Shown: positions 32,785-46,600, counted from the stretch's first letter. The stretch is 64,000 bases of DNA from Periconia sp. R9002 (GCA_023627715.1 JAMAHW010000046.1:1-64000); one strand, 5' to 3'. Numbers and translations are program-made. Notes: generated by a model not told the origin, from the sequence alone.

Positions 32785-35700
32785 GACGACGGGACTTGGT
32801 ATGCCTCCGTTCGCCTGGCGTTGGTGTGCTCCTGAGACGGTAAACAGACAACTGTGTTTTGTTTGTTGCTCTCGAGATGGATTCGACGGCAATCGGGGGG
32901 TTGAATAGGTTTAGATATTAATGGACGGAGTGTCGTATAGGGGGTAAAACAATGGGCGGTGGGATCGTGTGCAGATAAGCAAGTCGGGTATGTAAAAGAG
33001 TGTGGTGTTGATGGTGGTTGAATAAAGAGCGACGATGCAAAGGCAAAGGCAGAGCAGAGGATTGGCAATGGCTCGCAGGTCCACAAAAGAATGACAAGAG
33101 TAGGATACGGACTCGGGGTGCTTCACGAGGAGGCGGAATTACTAACTAAAGAGAGGCTCCCACGAGGGCGTGAGGTGAAGAGGAAGAGGTAGGTCGGTTG
33201 GCGGCGCAGGAGAAGCAAGAAGACTATAGGCCAGGCGGGTCTCCAAGTCCGCATGCGCGCCATGACCCCCGAAGCCCCCGTAATTGCGCTTTGATTGGTG
33301 GGCCTGGGGTCGTCGCGCCTGCCCGTCCACCCCCCTGCCTGCGCCGCCCCTGCCTTGTCAAACTCATTACTCTGTGTTTGGCCAGGGGTTCCTTTCTCTC
33401 TTTGCGAAACATGCCCTTATTAATGAATCAATCCATCAATCAAGGAGCGAGAAACCAACAAACGGTTCCCTTCCATCTTGGATTGTATCAACAACCACTT
33501 ACGTACACAATCCCATTCTACCTAGGTATATCCATACACAACATTAGATACACCGAACCATTGCATTGATGTTGCAGTATCCCCTCCGTGTTGCTCTGAA
33601 TCATGTCGCCGACGTGCTCTGTCTATACACCCTTTCTACTACAACTATAGCTAAGCACTACCTAGACATAAGGTAATTGTGCTCCATGGCATTCATTCGC
33701 CTGTGTATCGATGGTAACAATACCGCAGCACCTTCGGTATTTTTAGCAAGCCAAAACAACGCTTACCCATCTTGGCTTCGTCGGGGATCCCTGCCCCTCC
33801 TGCAGGTACAAGTGCATAAGTCGACCAATCGCAACCGGCTACGAAAATTCACCCCGTATCTCAACCGCCCGTTCTCTCCCACATCCACTTCATCGACATC
33901 CACTGTCTTTGCAGCTCCCAAGTAATCAGAACACGATCATCGAGAGAACCACCATGGGAAGTTTCGCTGCCTACCCACGCTTCCCACCCTCATCTATTCC
34001 TCTGCCTTCCCCGAGGTATCTCTTCCTCACCTTCGGCCATGAGCAAGCGCACAGGCGAACAGTCCGGTTGAGATGAGATGAGTCCGAGCAGCCTTCATTT
34101 CCCGTAATCCCCCTGGTCGGTGGGCACAAAGCTGTCAGTCGTGGCCTCGCCCACCTTCGACCGTCGTGAGCCGGATAGCGAGCCCCATCTGGGAGGCCCC
34201 CGCGTCCAATGCGAGATCCATCTCAAGCCCCCTTTCATGAAACGCATTCTGCCATCTCTCCATAGAGCATGGTGCGCGCCACAGCATCAATCTCAGCAGA
34301 TTTTCCTCCCTAGCCTCGCCAGCATCATTTCAACTGCAAATGCTAGTGAAATGAACAATGACATAATTCACCTCGCCCGTGTTGCCTCCTTCATGGCGTT
34401 TCAAACGAGCCAGCTCGCTTCAACGGCCTACTGTCTTCTTATTTCCTACCCGTCAGCCACTACTGTCTAACGAACTCGCACTACCGCCGTTGCACAAAAC
34501 ATAATATCCGGCTGACAGTTACTACCGTAACGTGATACAAGCATCGCGTCGAAATAGGTTCTCTGTCTTGTATTTTGTGCCGTCGGTCACAGGAACCTGT
34601 ATCCATCTCATTGTTTAGTCAGGGGCCAGGTATGATATGCAAAGACGAGAGCGCGATTCGCTTCGCTCTCTGAGCATAATCGTACGCAGCACGCTTAAGA
34701 TCCCTCTGAATCAGCCCGCTCATAGACCCATCATTTTCTTATGAGGCGGAGATTGCTGATCCCGTGCTCTGCCGTGCTTGTTAATCAGTTGAGTGTGGGC
34801 CTGATTGGCCTGATTGTCGGCTTCGTCCCGCGCGCGCCGCCCGCTTGGTTCCTGGACTCGGAGCAAAAAACACGCTTCGCACTTCACCTCCAAAAATGAA
34901 ATCCCAGTGTTGCTCCCAAGCAAAGTCTAGCCCCCTTGTCTTGTTCCGGACGTCCCTATCGATTGTGAATAAAAATAGAAAGAAATTAGATGCTTCCAAA
35001 GTTCTCGGGTAAGCGTGTGAGCAAATAAGTCGCGTGTACCCACGAGAGTTTGACAAACGCGTAAATACCGAATCTACTAGTATACTATTTATCAATGGAA
35101 CATAAGGTTCTCCCAACATAAAGCCTATACCTATGTACTCTAAGCAAGGCCAAATGCACAGTCTTTCGTACTATGTACAGCGGACTCAAAGAATAGTGGG
35201 GAAGAAGCTCGTCGACACATACAAAGTCTATAACGTTTGAGACTAACTTGTGCAAATTTCTCATCAGGGGTTAATAGCACACATGCAACCATATGCCTAG
35301 CACAACTCTACCTACATACATGTATCTATTTGGAAAATTCTTCATCGCATACCTACATATGTATGTCGTAAGACATGCTCGTGCATAGCCGATGACATAT
35401 TCTTGTGCCATCTTTCTTAAGTTGATTCCACAGGCAATTCAATTTCTCCGGCGTTGAGATTGGTCTTTTTTTGAAATACTAACGATTACCTCCATACTTT
35501 TCCCTGTGCAGACAACGTATACACAAAGATCCTATAGAAAAGCGCCAAATGCCAAAAACGGAGAAAACCACTTTCAGACAATCCAAAACAACTTCATCTA
35601 TCAAGTTCCCCTCAATTTCACCTACCGGTCAGTGGGAGCTACTCACGAACTCGCCGGTCGTTCGGCACACACCGAAGACACCCTCTCTTCGTGATATTCT

Positions 35701-38491
35701 ACGTTTGCAAAACTGGGAAATGGTAGCTGCGGGAGACCGGAACTGTTGATGTAGGTAGCTTCCGAGATGGCAAACTGTGACGAAGATGGGAGTTGCAAAT
35801 GAGGGCTCGATCGTTGTTCAGGCGGGTCCATCCTGGGTCCGACGGCTGCGAAATGTCCTAATCCTGAGCTACAGTCGTTCATGGTGCTAGAGGACACAGA
35901 GTACACAGAGGATGAGGGGGGGAGGGAAAGGTCATTGTAGTACCTACTTCTACTTCTGCACGGAACCATTCGCAGGTTAGTTTTTCATGTTGCATCTCGA
36001 CGCTTCTCCCATAAACCCAAACACCGTTTTCCGGAATTTTGTGTAAGTGATTGTGAAGCATCAAATCGTGCACTAGCACTACCATGTTCGAAATCATTGG
36101 GTCTGGCAATCCGTATCAATCGAGTGCCGCTGGGATGGATATCCTTCACGCTGTCATCTGGCATGCGTTTTGGCGTGTGGATCGCTGGGGACGGCGAGTG
36201 TCCAGCGAAGTGCTCGACCCAGCTTCTTCGAGGCTGACGACAAGCAGCAAACATGATGCGTCTGATGGTGCCTTGTATTGGCGCTAAAATCGTACCGCTT
36301 GTCGATATTGCTGAGGCACCTTCTCTGGGTGAAGTTCAAATTACCGGAGCTACAGGACGAGGCGATGTGGATGCTATTACATTTCGTGCAGCTTTCCCCT
36401 CGTGGACCATAATCATTTTCGAAGCCTGTCCAGCGCTTCGTTAACCTCTGCCTGTTTCCGTGCGTCATGTCCCTCAATTCACCGTTGTGTTCCTGGTATG
36501 GTTGATCAATCTCGTCGGTTCATCACTCGTTACCTCTCCTCCTTTACCTGCTTCACAGTGTTAAAAGCTGTTGGATTCATTATTCAACGTTGCAAGTATA
36601 CCTAGAGAAGCTAGCTTAGCAGCAGGACTGCCAAGCACAACCACTCTCCTTTTCTCGGGTTATGTCTGGATATCTACTGCGCTGACCGAATTTTCTGATC
36701 CTACCTCGCTATCCATCGTTCTACCGCGATAGCTGACTCCTGATTTCGCGTCTATCTATCGCTGGCCGAGGACGTGGAGTAGAAGGGATAAAAGGTTCAG
36801 GTGAACATTTCTGGGGCCTCAATTGGCGTTTTGTACTGTCTTTCCAGGTGAGAAACGGCGTAGTCTAAACTGCCTCGACGTTGAAGCGTTCTCGTGGTAA
36901 AGACTTTTCTCTCGGAATTGATTCAGGTAGGTTGAGGAAATTCCATCTGGTCGCGTGCAGAACAGTGATGGGAAAGTAAAAGACATCTCCTTTCGAGGCG
37001 TTAATAGAGGATAGTAGCATAGGTTTTCAAGCCCACGTTTGGAGGGTGTAGACTTATTTGCTTGTTCATATGTATTACAGTCATGATATGTGCACTTGAT
37101 TGCTGATTGGTATTGTAGGAGACCGGCTCCACATTATTGAGGTCAACTGTGAGAGGAGAGCTGTCTGTAGATCAGCCATCCAACTCCTAAACGAAATCGC
37201 GGGCGATCGACACTGTTCGGATGAGGTATCTTCACCTGTTCACATTTCCGATCCGATTCTATGGTTTCACGCTCTGTCTGGGGTTGTAAAAGTCATTCCA
37301 GCTGCGAATATTAGAGACGGTAGAACTTGTTGAGATTGGTCTCAAACAAGGTATATCACCCATATGAACCTGCAGCAAAGCATCTTTGTTTACCGTCGAG
37401 CTTCTGAAGCTCACTTTCATACTGGAAATTGCCTTATTGTTTTCGTCTCACCAATTCTTTACCATACCCTGGAATGATCCCTTTGAGATATCTTAGTTTT
37501 TGATGTCAAGAGTAGGAGGTGTAAACCACTCATTTTGTCTCTCTTGTTTGTGCTGAACTCATCTTCGCCTCTAGAAAAGGTAGTTCTTGAGTCTCAAAGG
37601 TATATGTGGAGGTGTCTCAAGAAGGCCAAATATGATTCCATGATATTTGCAATAGTGAGCTCTCGGCGGGCGAGGATGCCGCCTGTAAAGCTCAAAGGGG
37701 CTCGTTTATGTCTTTTTGGTCCATTTTTCTGTGTCTGACATCGGTCCAATGCTGAACTCGAGAAGTTCCAACCTGAATTATCTGCCTTGATCATGCTCAA
37801 TTATTCCAGATCTCTGAACTGAACATGGGATGTTTCTCTCCTCTCTGAGGGGTCGTGGTAACTTTGACGTTCATTCCAACAAAAGTCAACAGACTCTACA
37901 AACTACAATGGAAGTGCCAATAAGCAATTTAAGTGGAGAGACTATCCATCCACCGAACAGCGGATGAGTAAGGAATACAGAAAGAAAGTTTGGAAGCTGA
38001 TTGCTACACACTGATGATGAAACTAGAGGTTAGGATTGTAACTTTCTGTACAGTACCAGCCCCTCCACAACAATGGCCTCGCGTCTCTCTACCACACCGA
38101 TGTATCACCCCAACTGTGAACTCCAAAAAAGCCCAATCCCATTCCGCCCAAATGCTGTTATATGGTGTACAAGCCAAGTAAAAGATATAGAATTAACAAA
38201 GTGTATTCTTACTGAAAGGGGATATCGCGCTCCTAATACGTAAAACGCCACAAGTGGACAGCCGACACCTATTGCATGATGTTTCGATACTGCGTTGTTA
38301 GCCCTAGCTATCTCGAGAAGAGGTGGAACCTCACAAACTCAGTCTTGCCAGGGCCAAGACACCTGCTTACCAGTCATTGTGATGGCTCACCGAACGTGTC
38401 GTCTTCTGAAATGCGAATGGCAACCTGACCGCACCATTTGTCCTTGACCTTTGGTTCCTTTCCTTTGCTACGCGAAGTTGCATGAACCACG
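32785..38491. other. 5.7-kb gene-poor tract upstream of the SKG6-like gene
   Basis: No frame of recognisable product, no tRNA and no transposon protein. 32.8-34.5 kb is pyrimidine-rich with many short frames. TACCTAGGTA and TACCTACATA motifs occur at 33519, 35311 and 35350. 35.6-36.3 kb minus strand has frames with fungal-like composition (see findings). 36.8-38.2 kb is AT-richer with frequent stops in all frames. It may hold regulatory DNA, non-coding RNA or decayed elements; I cannot tell which. Confidence 0.45.
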
Positions 38492-39762
38492 CTATTGACT
38501 TTCATCTCTGCGAATTTCAATGCCCTCATTCTTCAGCTTTTGATGCATAGATCGCAGTGTTTCATACGTCATCATAGTTGTGACAGCCGCCGGCACAGCT
38601 CGAACCATATTTGTCCCCATGCCATTATAAAAAGCACGCCATCCTTCTTCAGCCAGAATTGTCTTGCAAGTTTTTAAGATGCCGCGATATCGTGGGAGGT
38701 TGACCATACCATCTGAAGAAGATGTACCCGGCCCTCGCGTGAGATGACCAGGACCTTGGTGGCTGCCTCGAAATGCTACATCTTCGTGTGAACTGTGCGG
38801 AATCGTCCTTTGTTGAGTCTGTAACCTTGTACGCAGTACCTCATGGGGGTAAGTTGCGGAAGTAGCACATATTTTGCTGAGTACGGTTGCTCCGAGAATG
38901 CTGACCCAATGTACATCGGCATCTGCCAAAGTATTCTGACCCATCTCAAGACCGGTAAATCTCATTTTGAAGTATTCATAAAGCGGAAACTGGATAGCAA
39001 CGTGGGTGAGGCCGAGAAGCGCCGGGGTCAGACCAGAGTAAAAGGCTCTGACACCCTCCGTAGCGTACATTTTCCGAAAGGCGTCGAAGGTGTTTCGATA
39101 ATGCCATGGGGTGCGGATATCGGCGGAAGCACGAGAGCTGACTTGGGACATCAGTCGTGTTTTGATAACCCATATCGGGTTGGTAGCTAAAGTTGAACAA
39201 GCACCAGCTGTGATGGAAGCACATATTCGAGATACCCATTTGTTCTCTAATAGATGGTCAGAAGAGTTGACAGGATGGGCTGACAACATGACAAACCTAT
39301 TTGCGTGTAGTAAAAGTCTTTGGATGAATCATACACGGTCATATAGACCGCCCAGGTGGGTATATATCCCAGCAGCATCGGACCGAGGCCTCTATACATG
39401 CCTTTTATGCCATCTTCGACCCATATGAAACGCGCGGTGCCTACGAGGCCTTGATATACCACGCGCGTTGGTCGCGCATAGTTTCTCGGGCGCCATGACC
39501 CCTGGCCTTGAAGTCGAGTTTTTATGACGTCGAGGGGACAGGTCACGATACCCGAAGCGATACCGGCAACAGCACCGCAAGCGGCATTGACAGTAGAATT
39601 GGGTAGAGCAGCACATTTGAGGGCTAATTTAGAGTAGGGAGTGCTCCAAGCGGAGTTGTGCATGGGGGATCCGTGGGGAGGCCTTTGGGGTGAGAGGGCC
39701 GGCGCATTTTCTTTTCTCGCTGTGCCCGGGGACGGCGGCGGCTCGGCTTCGTTGGTTGACAT
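38492..39762 (-). CDS. YIA6: Mitochondrial carrier, NAD+ transporter type
   Basis: Two exons, 39762-39297 and 39246-38492, give 406 residues. The start MSTNEAEPPP is the first ATG. Three mitochondrial-carrier repeats are seen, with signatures CPLDVIKTRLQGQG, NPIWVIKTRLMSQ and YPHEVLRTRLQ. The Trp in the second motif and YIPTWAVYMTVYD are marks of the nucleotide-carrier branch that imports NAD+ across the inner membrane (yeast Yia6/Yea6). A Pro-rich N-terminal extension of about 50 residues and a roughly 50-residue Gly/Ser/His-rich insert before the sixth helix (HSSHEDVAFRGSHQGPG) are extra. It diverges from QCR7. A pyrimidine-nucleotide carrier is the main alternative. Confidence 0.88.
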
Positions 39763-40290
39763 TGTGGGAGCTACGCATGTCGCAGTCAAAGATTAGTGAA
39801 TGCGACTTTTGCATTGAGGAAGACGTAGAGTAGAAAGAGTAGCATACAGGCCGTCGTCCCCTCTGGAGCGCTTCAGTGTGCGGAAGCCCCGCAGCACTCG
39901 GTGACACAATGGCTAGCGGTTGACAAACTCCATTGACATGCGCAGTGGGAAAGAAGTTGCAGGAATAAGGCGGAAGCAGGAGGAGCGATCAGCGGGACAA
40001 AGACACAATGTCAGGACAGCGCTGGGGATAAATTGAGCACACAGACGGCCAGATGGGGGTGGGGAAGCTCACCCTGTCGCCATCCAAAGTTGCTTGGATA
40101 GAGCTGCTGCACACTAGCGTCACATCACGTGCTGTGCTGATTAAGGCTTTTGCTGATTCGCTTCTTGGGACCAGGGCTCTTTGCAGACTTGTGGACGGAA
40201 TCATCTTCATTGACACCACCTCCTGCACGCCATTGATCCCCGCCAGCATATCCACTAGCTCCAGGAAGGTCTTTAGATAGTCCAGCTATC
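39763..40290. other. Divergent promoter of the NAD+ carrier and QCR7
   Basis: About 530 bp shared by two mitochondrial-protein genes. CACGTG lies at 40126-40131, 165 bp before the QCR7 ATG. No gene. Confidence 0.55.
40126..40131. promoter_or_regulatory. CACGTG site between the NAD+ carrier and QCR7
   Basis: An E-box (CACGTG) lies within ATCACGTGCT in the shared promoter. Yeast respiratory genes of this complex are known Cbf1-type E-box targets; a role here is inference. Confidence 0.4.
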
Positions 40291-40888
40291 ATGTCTGCGC
40301 CCTCCCTCGCCCCTTTCGTCCTCAAGCGACCCTGGCTCCAGCGCTTCCTCACGCCGCTCGCCAAATGGTACGGCAATGCTGCAGGCTATAGGCAGCTCGG
40401 ATTGAAGTACGAAGCCCCTCTTATCATGGCTGGATTCCCATCCGGGAGTCTTGGAAAGCTGGAAATCCCCCCGAAGCCTTGGAGATGATGCGCTGACCTC
40501 CACCTCTTGTACAGAGCCGATGACTTGCTGCCCGAAGAGAACGATACCGTTCTTCTAGCCCTCAAGCGCCTCCCGCCCAACGAGGCTTATGACCGCGTTT
40601 TCCGTCTGCGCCGTGCTCTTCAGGTATTCACTATCAGGTAGCGCATGATGCATCAGATAACCTGACATCTACAGCACTCCATGTCACACAACCTGCTCCC
40701 CAAGAACGAGTGGACAAAGCCAGAAGATGTAATTCAATCCGAATTCTCATGCCAGGGTGTGGCTAATTCAACAACAGGATACTCCATACCTTTCCAACAT
40801 CATCAAGGAGATCGAAGCGGAGATGGCAGAGCGTGAGGACCTAGAGGCATTGGTTATCCAGAAAAGGGCAAAGAATGCAGGCCACTAG
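40291..40888 (+). CDS. QCR7: Cytochrome bc1 complex subunit 7
   Basis: Four exons, 40291-40406, 40515-40623, 40675-40728 and 40778-40888, encode 129 residues, normal for the family. The protein is the small, non-redox, matrix-side subunit that binds cytochrome b in respiratory complex III. Landmarks are [74 protein letters not shown] and the helical end [20 protein letters not shown]. Three junctions were placed by reading frame and family pattern. It diverges from a mitochondrial carrier gene. Confidence 0.95.
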
Positions 40889-41740
40889 ACGTCCTGTAAC
40901 TGTACATAAAGTATCCGAAAACAATACATGAGGCGAGGGGGAAGCCGGTTGTGTATTAGACGTGTACTATCTAGAAATTTCCTTGCCACTTGATCGTCTA
41001 TGACATCGGAGACCACAGCGATTTTGTTACAACAGTGTGATCGAGGATGACTATTTAACGATTCATTCAGTTAATCTTCCTATCGGTCTAATTGCTTCAG
41101 AGAAAGCGTCTCTCGGAAGTACTTACATACATTTGCAAATCTCATGTCGAGCGCAAATAACAGCATAAGGAACCTTGTGATGCAATGTATGGGATAGTGT
41201 TCCCTTTTGAGTCGGCTTCTTCAAGCTCATAACAGTAATTGCACAAAGGTGAAAAGGATAAGTAGCGAAGTCAGAATTCACCAGGTACCTTACATATATG
41301 TAATGACATCACGGCAATCGTAGACGATGGGAGGGTGATGAACGTACATATGTATATATGTACCCAGGTATGTGTATGGGAATGAACGACAATTGGATTA
41401 TAAGAAGTAAACATATTAGCTCGCTGATTACTGCTTGCATACAACTATAAATACATACTTCTGCACCAATATACGCATCGGTCGTCGCTGATAAATCAAT
41501 TTCTGGAAGCTGATGTGTCAGCCCAAAGTCATGTGCCGACGTGTTGATCCTCCCGGGCCCGCGTACACGCGAATGTGCGCTTGCATCATTGTGCCATCTC
41601 TCTTCAGGCTTCATCGTTGTAGTAATCGAACTGTGTACAACGCGCTTAGGGTAAGTTCATAGTTATATTGACGGAAGGCAGGATAACCATGGAATTGACT
41701 TTCAAAGACAGCCTCTCCAACTCAGAGAACACGTTCTACC
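40889..41740. other. Intergenic, no gene seen
   Basis: QCR7 3' flank and MAG1 promoter. It is AT-rich, with ACATATATGTA-type short inverted repeats near 41295 and 41345. The minus-strand frame at 41309-41614 has no domain. Confidence 0.5.
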
Positions 41741-43620
41741 ATGTCGCTCCGTCGCTCGGCTCGTAATCTCGCAAGCAAGACAACTCAAGACACAGAGTCC
41801 GGAGCTACAGATCTGAAAGGCACAAAAAAATCAGCTCGACCGTCGGCCACGACCAAAAAAACCAGAGCTCGCCCTTTGCCCAAATCTGTATCTACCTCTC
41901 CATCCGCTAATCCAACATTCGTGGTACCCAGCCTACCCGCTACTCCCCTCCCCAAGAAGCGAAAGACTGTATCAGAATCTCCCACTAAGCCTCCACCATT
42001 TACGCCAACGCCGTCAGGTGTGGGATTCATCACGTCTGCTCCTAAGCCTGCTGAAAACGACCACCCACTTGAATCACTCGCAGCCCTTAAACCTCGCCCA
42101 GCAGAGCCGCACGCTACAAATGCTCCATTATCTACCCCAGGGGGATCCCGTGTCGTAGCCTACGCTTCGTCCCCGCTTAAACCGCCATCAGGCTCGCAAG
42201 GTGAAGGGACTGATGACGTATCTCCAACGAAAAAACGGAAAGTCAAAGAGGCCGTGCCACCTGATGTGGGGGTTTTGCGACCACCGACTTCAACAATTGA
42301 CACACTGTTGAAGGATGCAGAAGATTTCTTGTGCAAAGTAGATCCAAGGTTGAGACGTTTAATTGAGAAACATCAGTGTAAGGTGTTCAGTCCAGAAGGG
42401 TTGCGCGAGGTGGTAGATCCATTCACAGCATTGAGTAGTGGCATTATAGGACAGCAGGTGTGTTGGAGTTTTCTACATGACTATGAAAATGGTCTATTCC
42501 ACCTTTACTCCTCTATAAGCATGGGAAAATCATCCTTCACCCCAAAAAGCCGTAGACCAACGCTGACGGGATGATTCCTACCGTATAGGTGTCCGGCCAA
42601 GCTGCAGCGTCTATCCGTAAAAAGTTCACGGCATGTAAGTCTTGACCTAGAGTGATGAACACTTCTCCTGGATGAGCTACGGGGTACTAATGACTTTGAA
42701 AAGTGTTCCCCGAAACACATCCTGCTTTTCCAAGTCCGAGACAAGTTCTCACTTTGGACCTACCTACTTTGCGAACAGCAGGATTATCTCAACGAAAGGC
42801 AGAGTAGTATGTTTTATTTTTCAATTTGCTTCATCTTTGTCACTATGCACCTCTACCAATCCAACACAGACCGAGTATCTACACTGTGACAACTCAAAAA
42901 TGCAGCATGATATATTAACAACTATATAGCATCAGCGGCTTAGCCGAAAAGTTCGACTCGGGCGAACTGACAGCGGAGATGCTCGTAGCAGCCGACGATT
43001 CAGAGCTGATCGATAAACTCGTCGCCGTGCGGGGATTAGGACGGTGGAGTGTGGAAATGTTTGCCTGCTTTGGATTGAAGAGGATGGATGTATTTTCCAC
43101 TGGGGACTTGGGCGTGCAGTGAGTATTGAACAGGCGGCCTCCCCTCCCTACCCGTCTTGTTACCCTGGCATCGGAGTACAGCGGACTATGTCCATTGAGG
43201 CTCGAACACATGGGACGTGGCTGTCTGAACGTTACTGATTATGCGGTGAATCGGAATAGACGTGGAATGGCGATATACATGGGCCGCGACACATCGAAGC
43301 TCAAATCCAAGGGCGGCAAATGGAAGTATATGAGCGAGCAAGAAATGATCTCAGTAGCATCCAAATTCTCGCCATACAGGTACGTTTTGCGTTTCCCCCT
43401 GCCGGCATCCAAAATCCGCCAAACGTCCTGCGCATCTTGACTTTAGTCTACTTCTCTTCCCATCTCCTTCCTCTAAGGGCATACCCTGTGCGAATGGAAG
43501 GTGGCACAATGCTGCGATACATATATATGTTGTGACACTGACCCTATTGGCAGGTCTTTGTTCATGTGGTATATGTGGAGGATTGCAGATGTGGACATGG
43601 ACGTATTACAGAGCGAGTGA
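41741..43620 (+). CDS. MAG1: DNA-3-methyladenine glycosylase (HhH-GPD)
   Basis: Six exons, 41741-42457, 42589-42634, 42704-42806, 42930-43118, 43260-43379 and 43554-43620, give 413 residues. The N-terminal 180 residues are a disordered, Pro/Ser/Lys-rich tail with nuclear-type basic clusters (KKRK, TKKRKVK). The catalytic half has DPFTALSSGIIGQQVSGQAA, FPSPRQVLTLDLPTLRTAGLS, the helix-hairpin-helix VRGLGRWSVEMFACFGL and FSTGDLGVQRGM, whose Asp activates base removal. It excises alkylated bases to begin base-excision repair in the nucleus. The last exon (SLFMWYMWRIADVD) is the usual end. Splicing was set by frame in all six. Confidence 0.93.
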
Positions 43621-46600
43621 TGGCTCCAATAACCTATGTGTATGTATAGACAGTCTGGAGTGTGGGGTTCGTGTGCACAGGTACATAGTAAGTGTAGGTT
43701 GGACAAAATCACAGCATTGAGCACATATTTGCAACGCACAACAGCCGATTTTGCGCATACCCCGAAATCCTTGACCTGTCATCCTTACCGATGTTGAAGA
43801 CCGGAGGTAAGTATTTATTGGAGGAGAGGATGCTGCAACTACTGTCATTCACTCATGCTGTGCAGTTGTACCGTTGACAGTATACATGTACCCACTAAGT
43901 TCAGGCTTGTCCTTCCCCCCTACTTCCATGTGCATGATCTATATGTAAAATCGTGAGAATAGAGTGGACCACTGGCTCTAAAGAGATATCAGTCATCTGG
44001 CTCCGCCTGAAGGGGGCGGATACATTCTAAATACAGGATTTCACGCACTGGATCACACGATTCTGTTTTTTTTCTCGTCGTCATTGTCATGTCAATGTTG
44101 GTTGTGAGGGTAGGATGCCTTCTGTTTTGCGAGTCCGAGGTTCCCCATCTTGTACGACATTAATTGGACCACACCTTGCATTCCAATTGCAATGGTACAT
44201 ATGCCATCCGCATGTCGTTCTGCCTGGGAACTGGTGCTGCTGAAAAAGGGAGCGCGGGCGTGGGGATACTACCTGTGTATGTATGCAGCCGTTTTACACA
44301 ACAAAATCCCCCCCCCCACCGATCCCGCAGCTGTTACCTGGGATACGAGGGAAATGAAGCGAATAATGCATGGCGCAAGGCAGGAAAGATCGACGGGGCA
44401 AGATTTGGCTGCAAGCTTTCACCCGCCGAGACGTGTGCAAATGGGCAAGGCAGCCGCGGAAAGATGGTGGGCGATTGGGTTTGGAGACATGGGCGGAGTG
44501 GAGTGTGTGTATGCGGATTGGCAAAGATGGACTCGAGGTGGATCATGTGCTGGGGAGGTGGACCGCGGTTTGGATGGCTGCAAGGAAGTGGGAAGGCGGG
44601 TTGACGGGTGCGCGAGGGTTACGTACGGTCTTGTTTAGGTAAAGGTAGGTAGGTACCAGTAGGTGTGGATATGTGTAATGAAACTGATGAAATCGGGGGC
44701 GCATGGAAAGTGAAGTCATAATGGTTGGAAATAGCAATAGTCATTCGTGGTACAAGCAAAAAGCAAGGCTGCATGCACTCCTGCGAGGTGGCTTGTCAAG
44801 CAACTTTATTACTTGTTATGGGACAGGATGTTTTGCCTGAACCATGATCAGAGACTCTTTAATGAAAACTATATATATGCACATGACGACGTTTCCTGGT
44901 CTGTTTTGTACTTACAGTAGATGACGAAAGTCCGGTGTAGAGACTACGCAATAATTGGATACATGCATAACTGATGTTTGACGTCCAACGATCCAGTCAG
45001 TGGCTATTTTAAAGACGATACCAAGAAGATCTCCAAAATTGGCAATTCCTTTTTGCGACATGACGGGCCTGGTGGCACGTACCAAAGAGGAATCAACGGG
45101 AAATGGAAGATTGGATGTTTCATGGGATCGAACAGGGGGGCGGAGATTTCGCGCCTCTGGATACCCGCATCCAGCGGAATTCTTATCAGTAATTTCAAAA
45201 TTCGATATCTGTATTGGATTGCGGCAAGAGGTTCGACAAGGGGGCGGTGATTGTCTGCGTGTGCTTGCAAAGACACCTAGACATAAGTATAGACAGATAT
45301 TAGATGCGAGTGTGGGACCTGAAGGCCAATGTTCAGACTGACGTTACATACTGTGTGTACCTAGGTACATACGGATACATAGACGGGAATGAGCATCACG
45401 TGAACAAGGTGATTATGTACGATAGCAGCCAGACGAAAGCGGGCAAAGTAAGTGGCGCCAATAGATTAGCGCACCCGGTTCGGTTTGGCGCGTCGAGGTC
45501 GGATGGTCGACGATCCTCTAGGTCGCGAGAGCCAGCTCGATCGATAGGAAAACAGGACAGGCTTTTGATTAGATCCTCCACCGTCTTTCTTGGCGTCCAA
45601 GGAACAGGAAATAGACGGCCGTCATCATTGTTCCTTGGTGAAGGATGGAACTGACGTCCGACACCCACAGTACGGTCGCACTGCACTGCACTGCACTGCA
45701 CTGCACTGTACGTGTACCAAGCCCACGCAGCCCAAGGACCAGTGTAGGAACAACGAGGCTGGCTGACACAGTGACCCGGCCTACCACCACGGAGGCTTCA
45801 GGCCATCTGGGGCGGGTGGCGCGCCGCCGTTGCAGTTTGGCTTGCCCTGGCCTGCCCTGCCTTGCGAAAGGCTATAGCCGAGACGCACCGGGAGCCTTGG
45901 CTTTTTTGATTTGCATCGACTCTACCGGTAACTAACAAGTTAGTCGGTTGGAAAGGGGATGGATGGATACATACGATGGAAAGTTGTTTGCGCTGGCCAT
46001 GGGTAAAACCAGCAGAGGAGAGAAGACAAGGGAAAAATATTGTGAGTATCCAAAACCTGAGGAGACATCAAACGTCATATCGGTCGAGACAAAACACTTG
46101 ATGGGGAGGGAGATGAGACGTGGACCTCCGTTGCCAGTGCCAAAGCCGGTAGTGTCGTCGTCTAATAAGCAGGATGTTTTGCGACAAAACAATTCAACGT
46201 GATTTATCTCGAATCTTGCAGCTGGAGATTTTTGTTTTCTTGTTTGAACAAGTGATGGCATTGGCGGGCAACCAGGCGGACTGGACAATAAATAGGTAAA
46301 TAGACGGAGATGGTGTGTTCCAGAATGCTAAAAAGGACAATCTACGATGGTGATGATGATGAGCATGAGCCGCCATGGGCCGTGGGCCGTGGCATGGGAG
46401 GGGGCATGGACTTTAGCAGTCCGTGTGTTGTTGACCATGCACACGCCCTTTTCCCGATGCAGCTAAAGCCCCTAGCATGGTCCACCTCCGCGCCTGCTCC
46501 TTTTCCTTCCAAGTTTCAAAGTGCGCTCGCTCGCTCCCTCGTTCGTTCTTTCCTCCTCAACCACAAAACACTCGCTTTTCCGCGTCCCCTTATAGACGAC

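Noticed and set aside
44150..44638. 162-residue plus-strand frame
   Set aside because: Three overlapping frames of similar length in purine-rich DNA; none has coding character.
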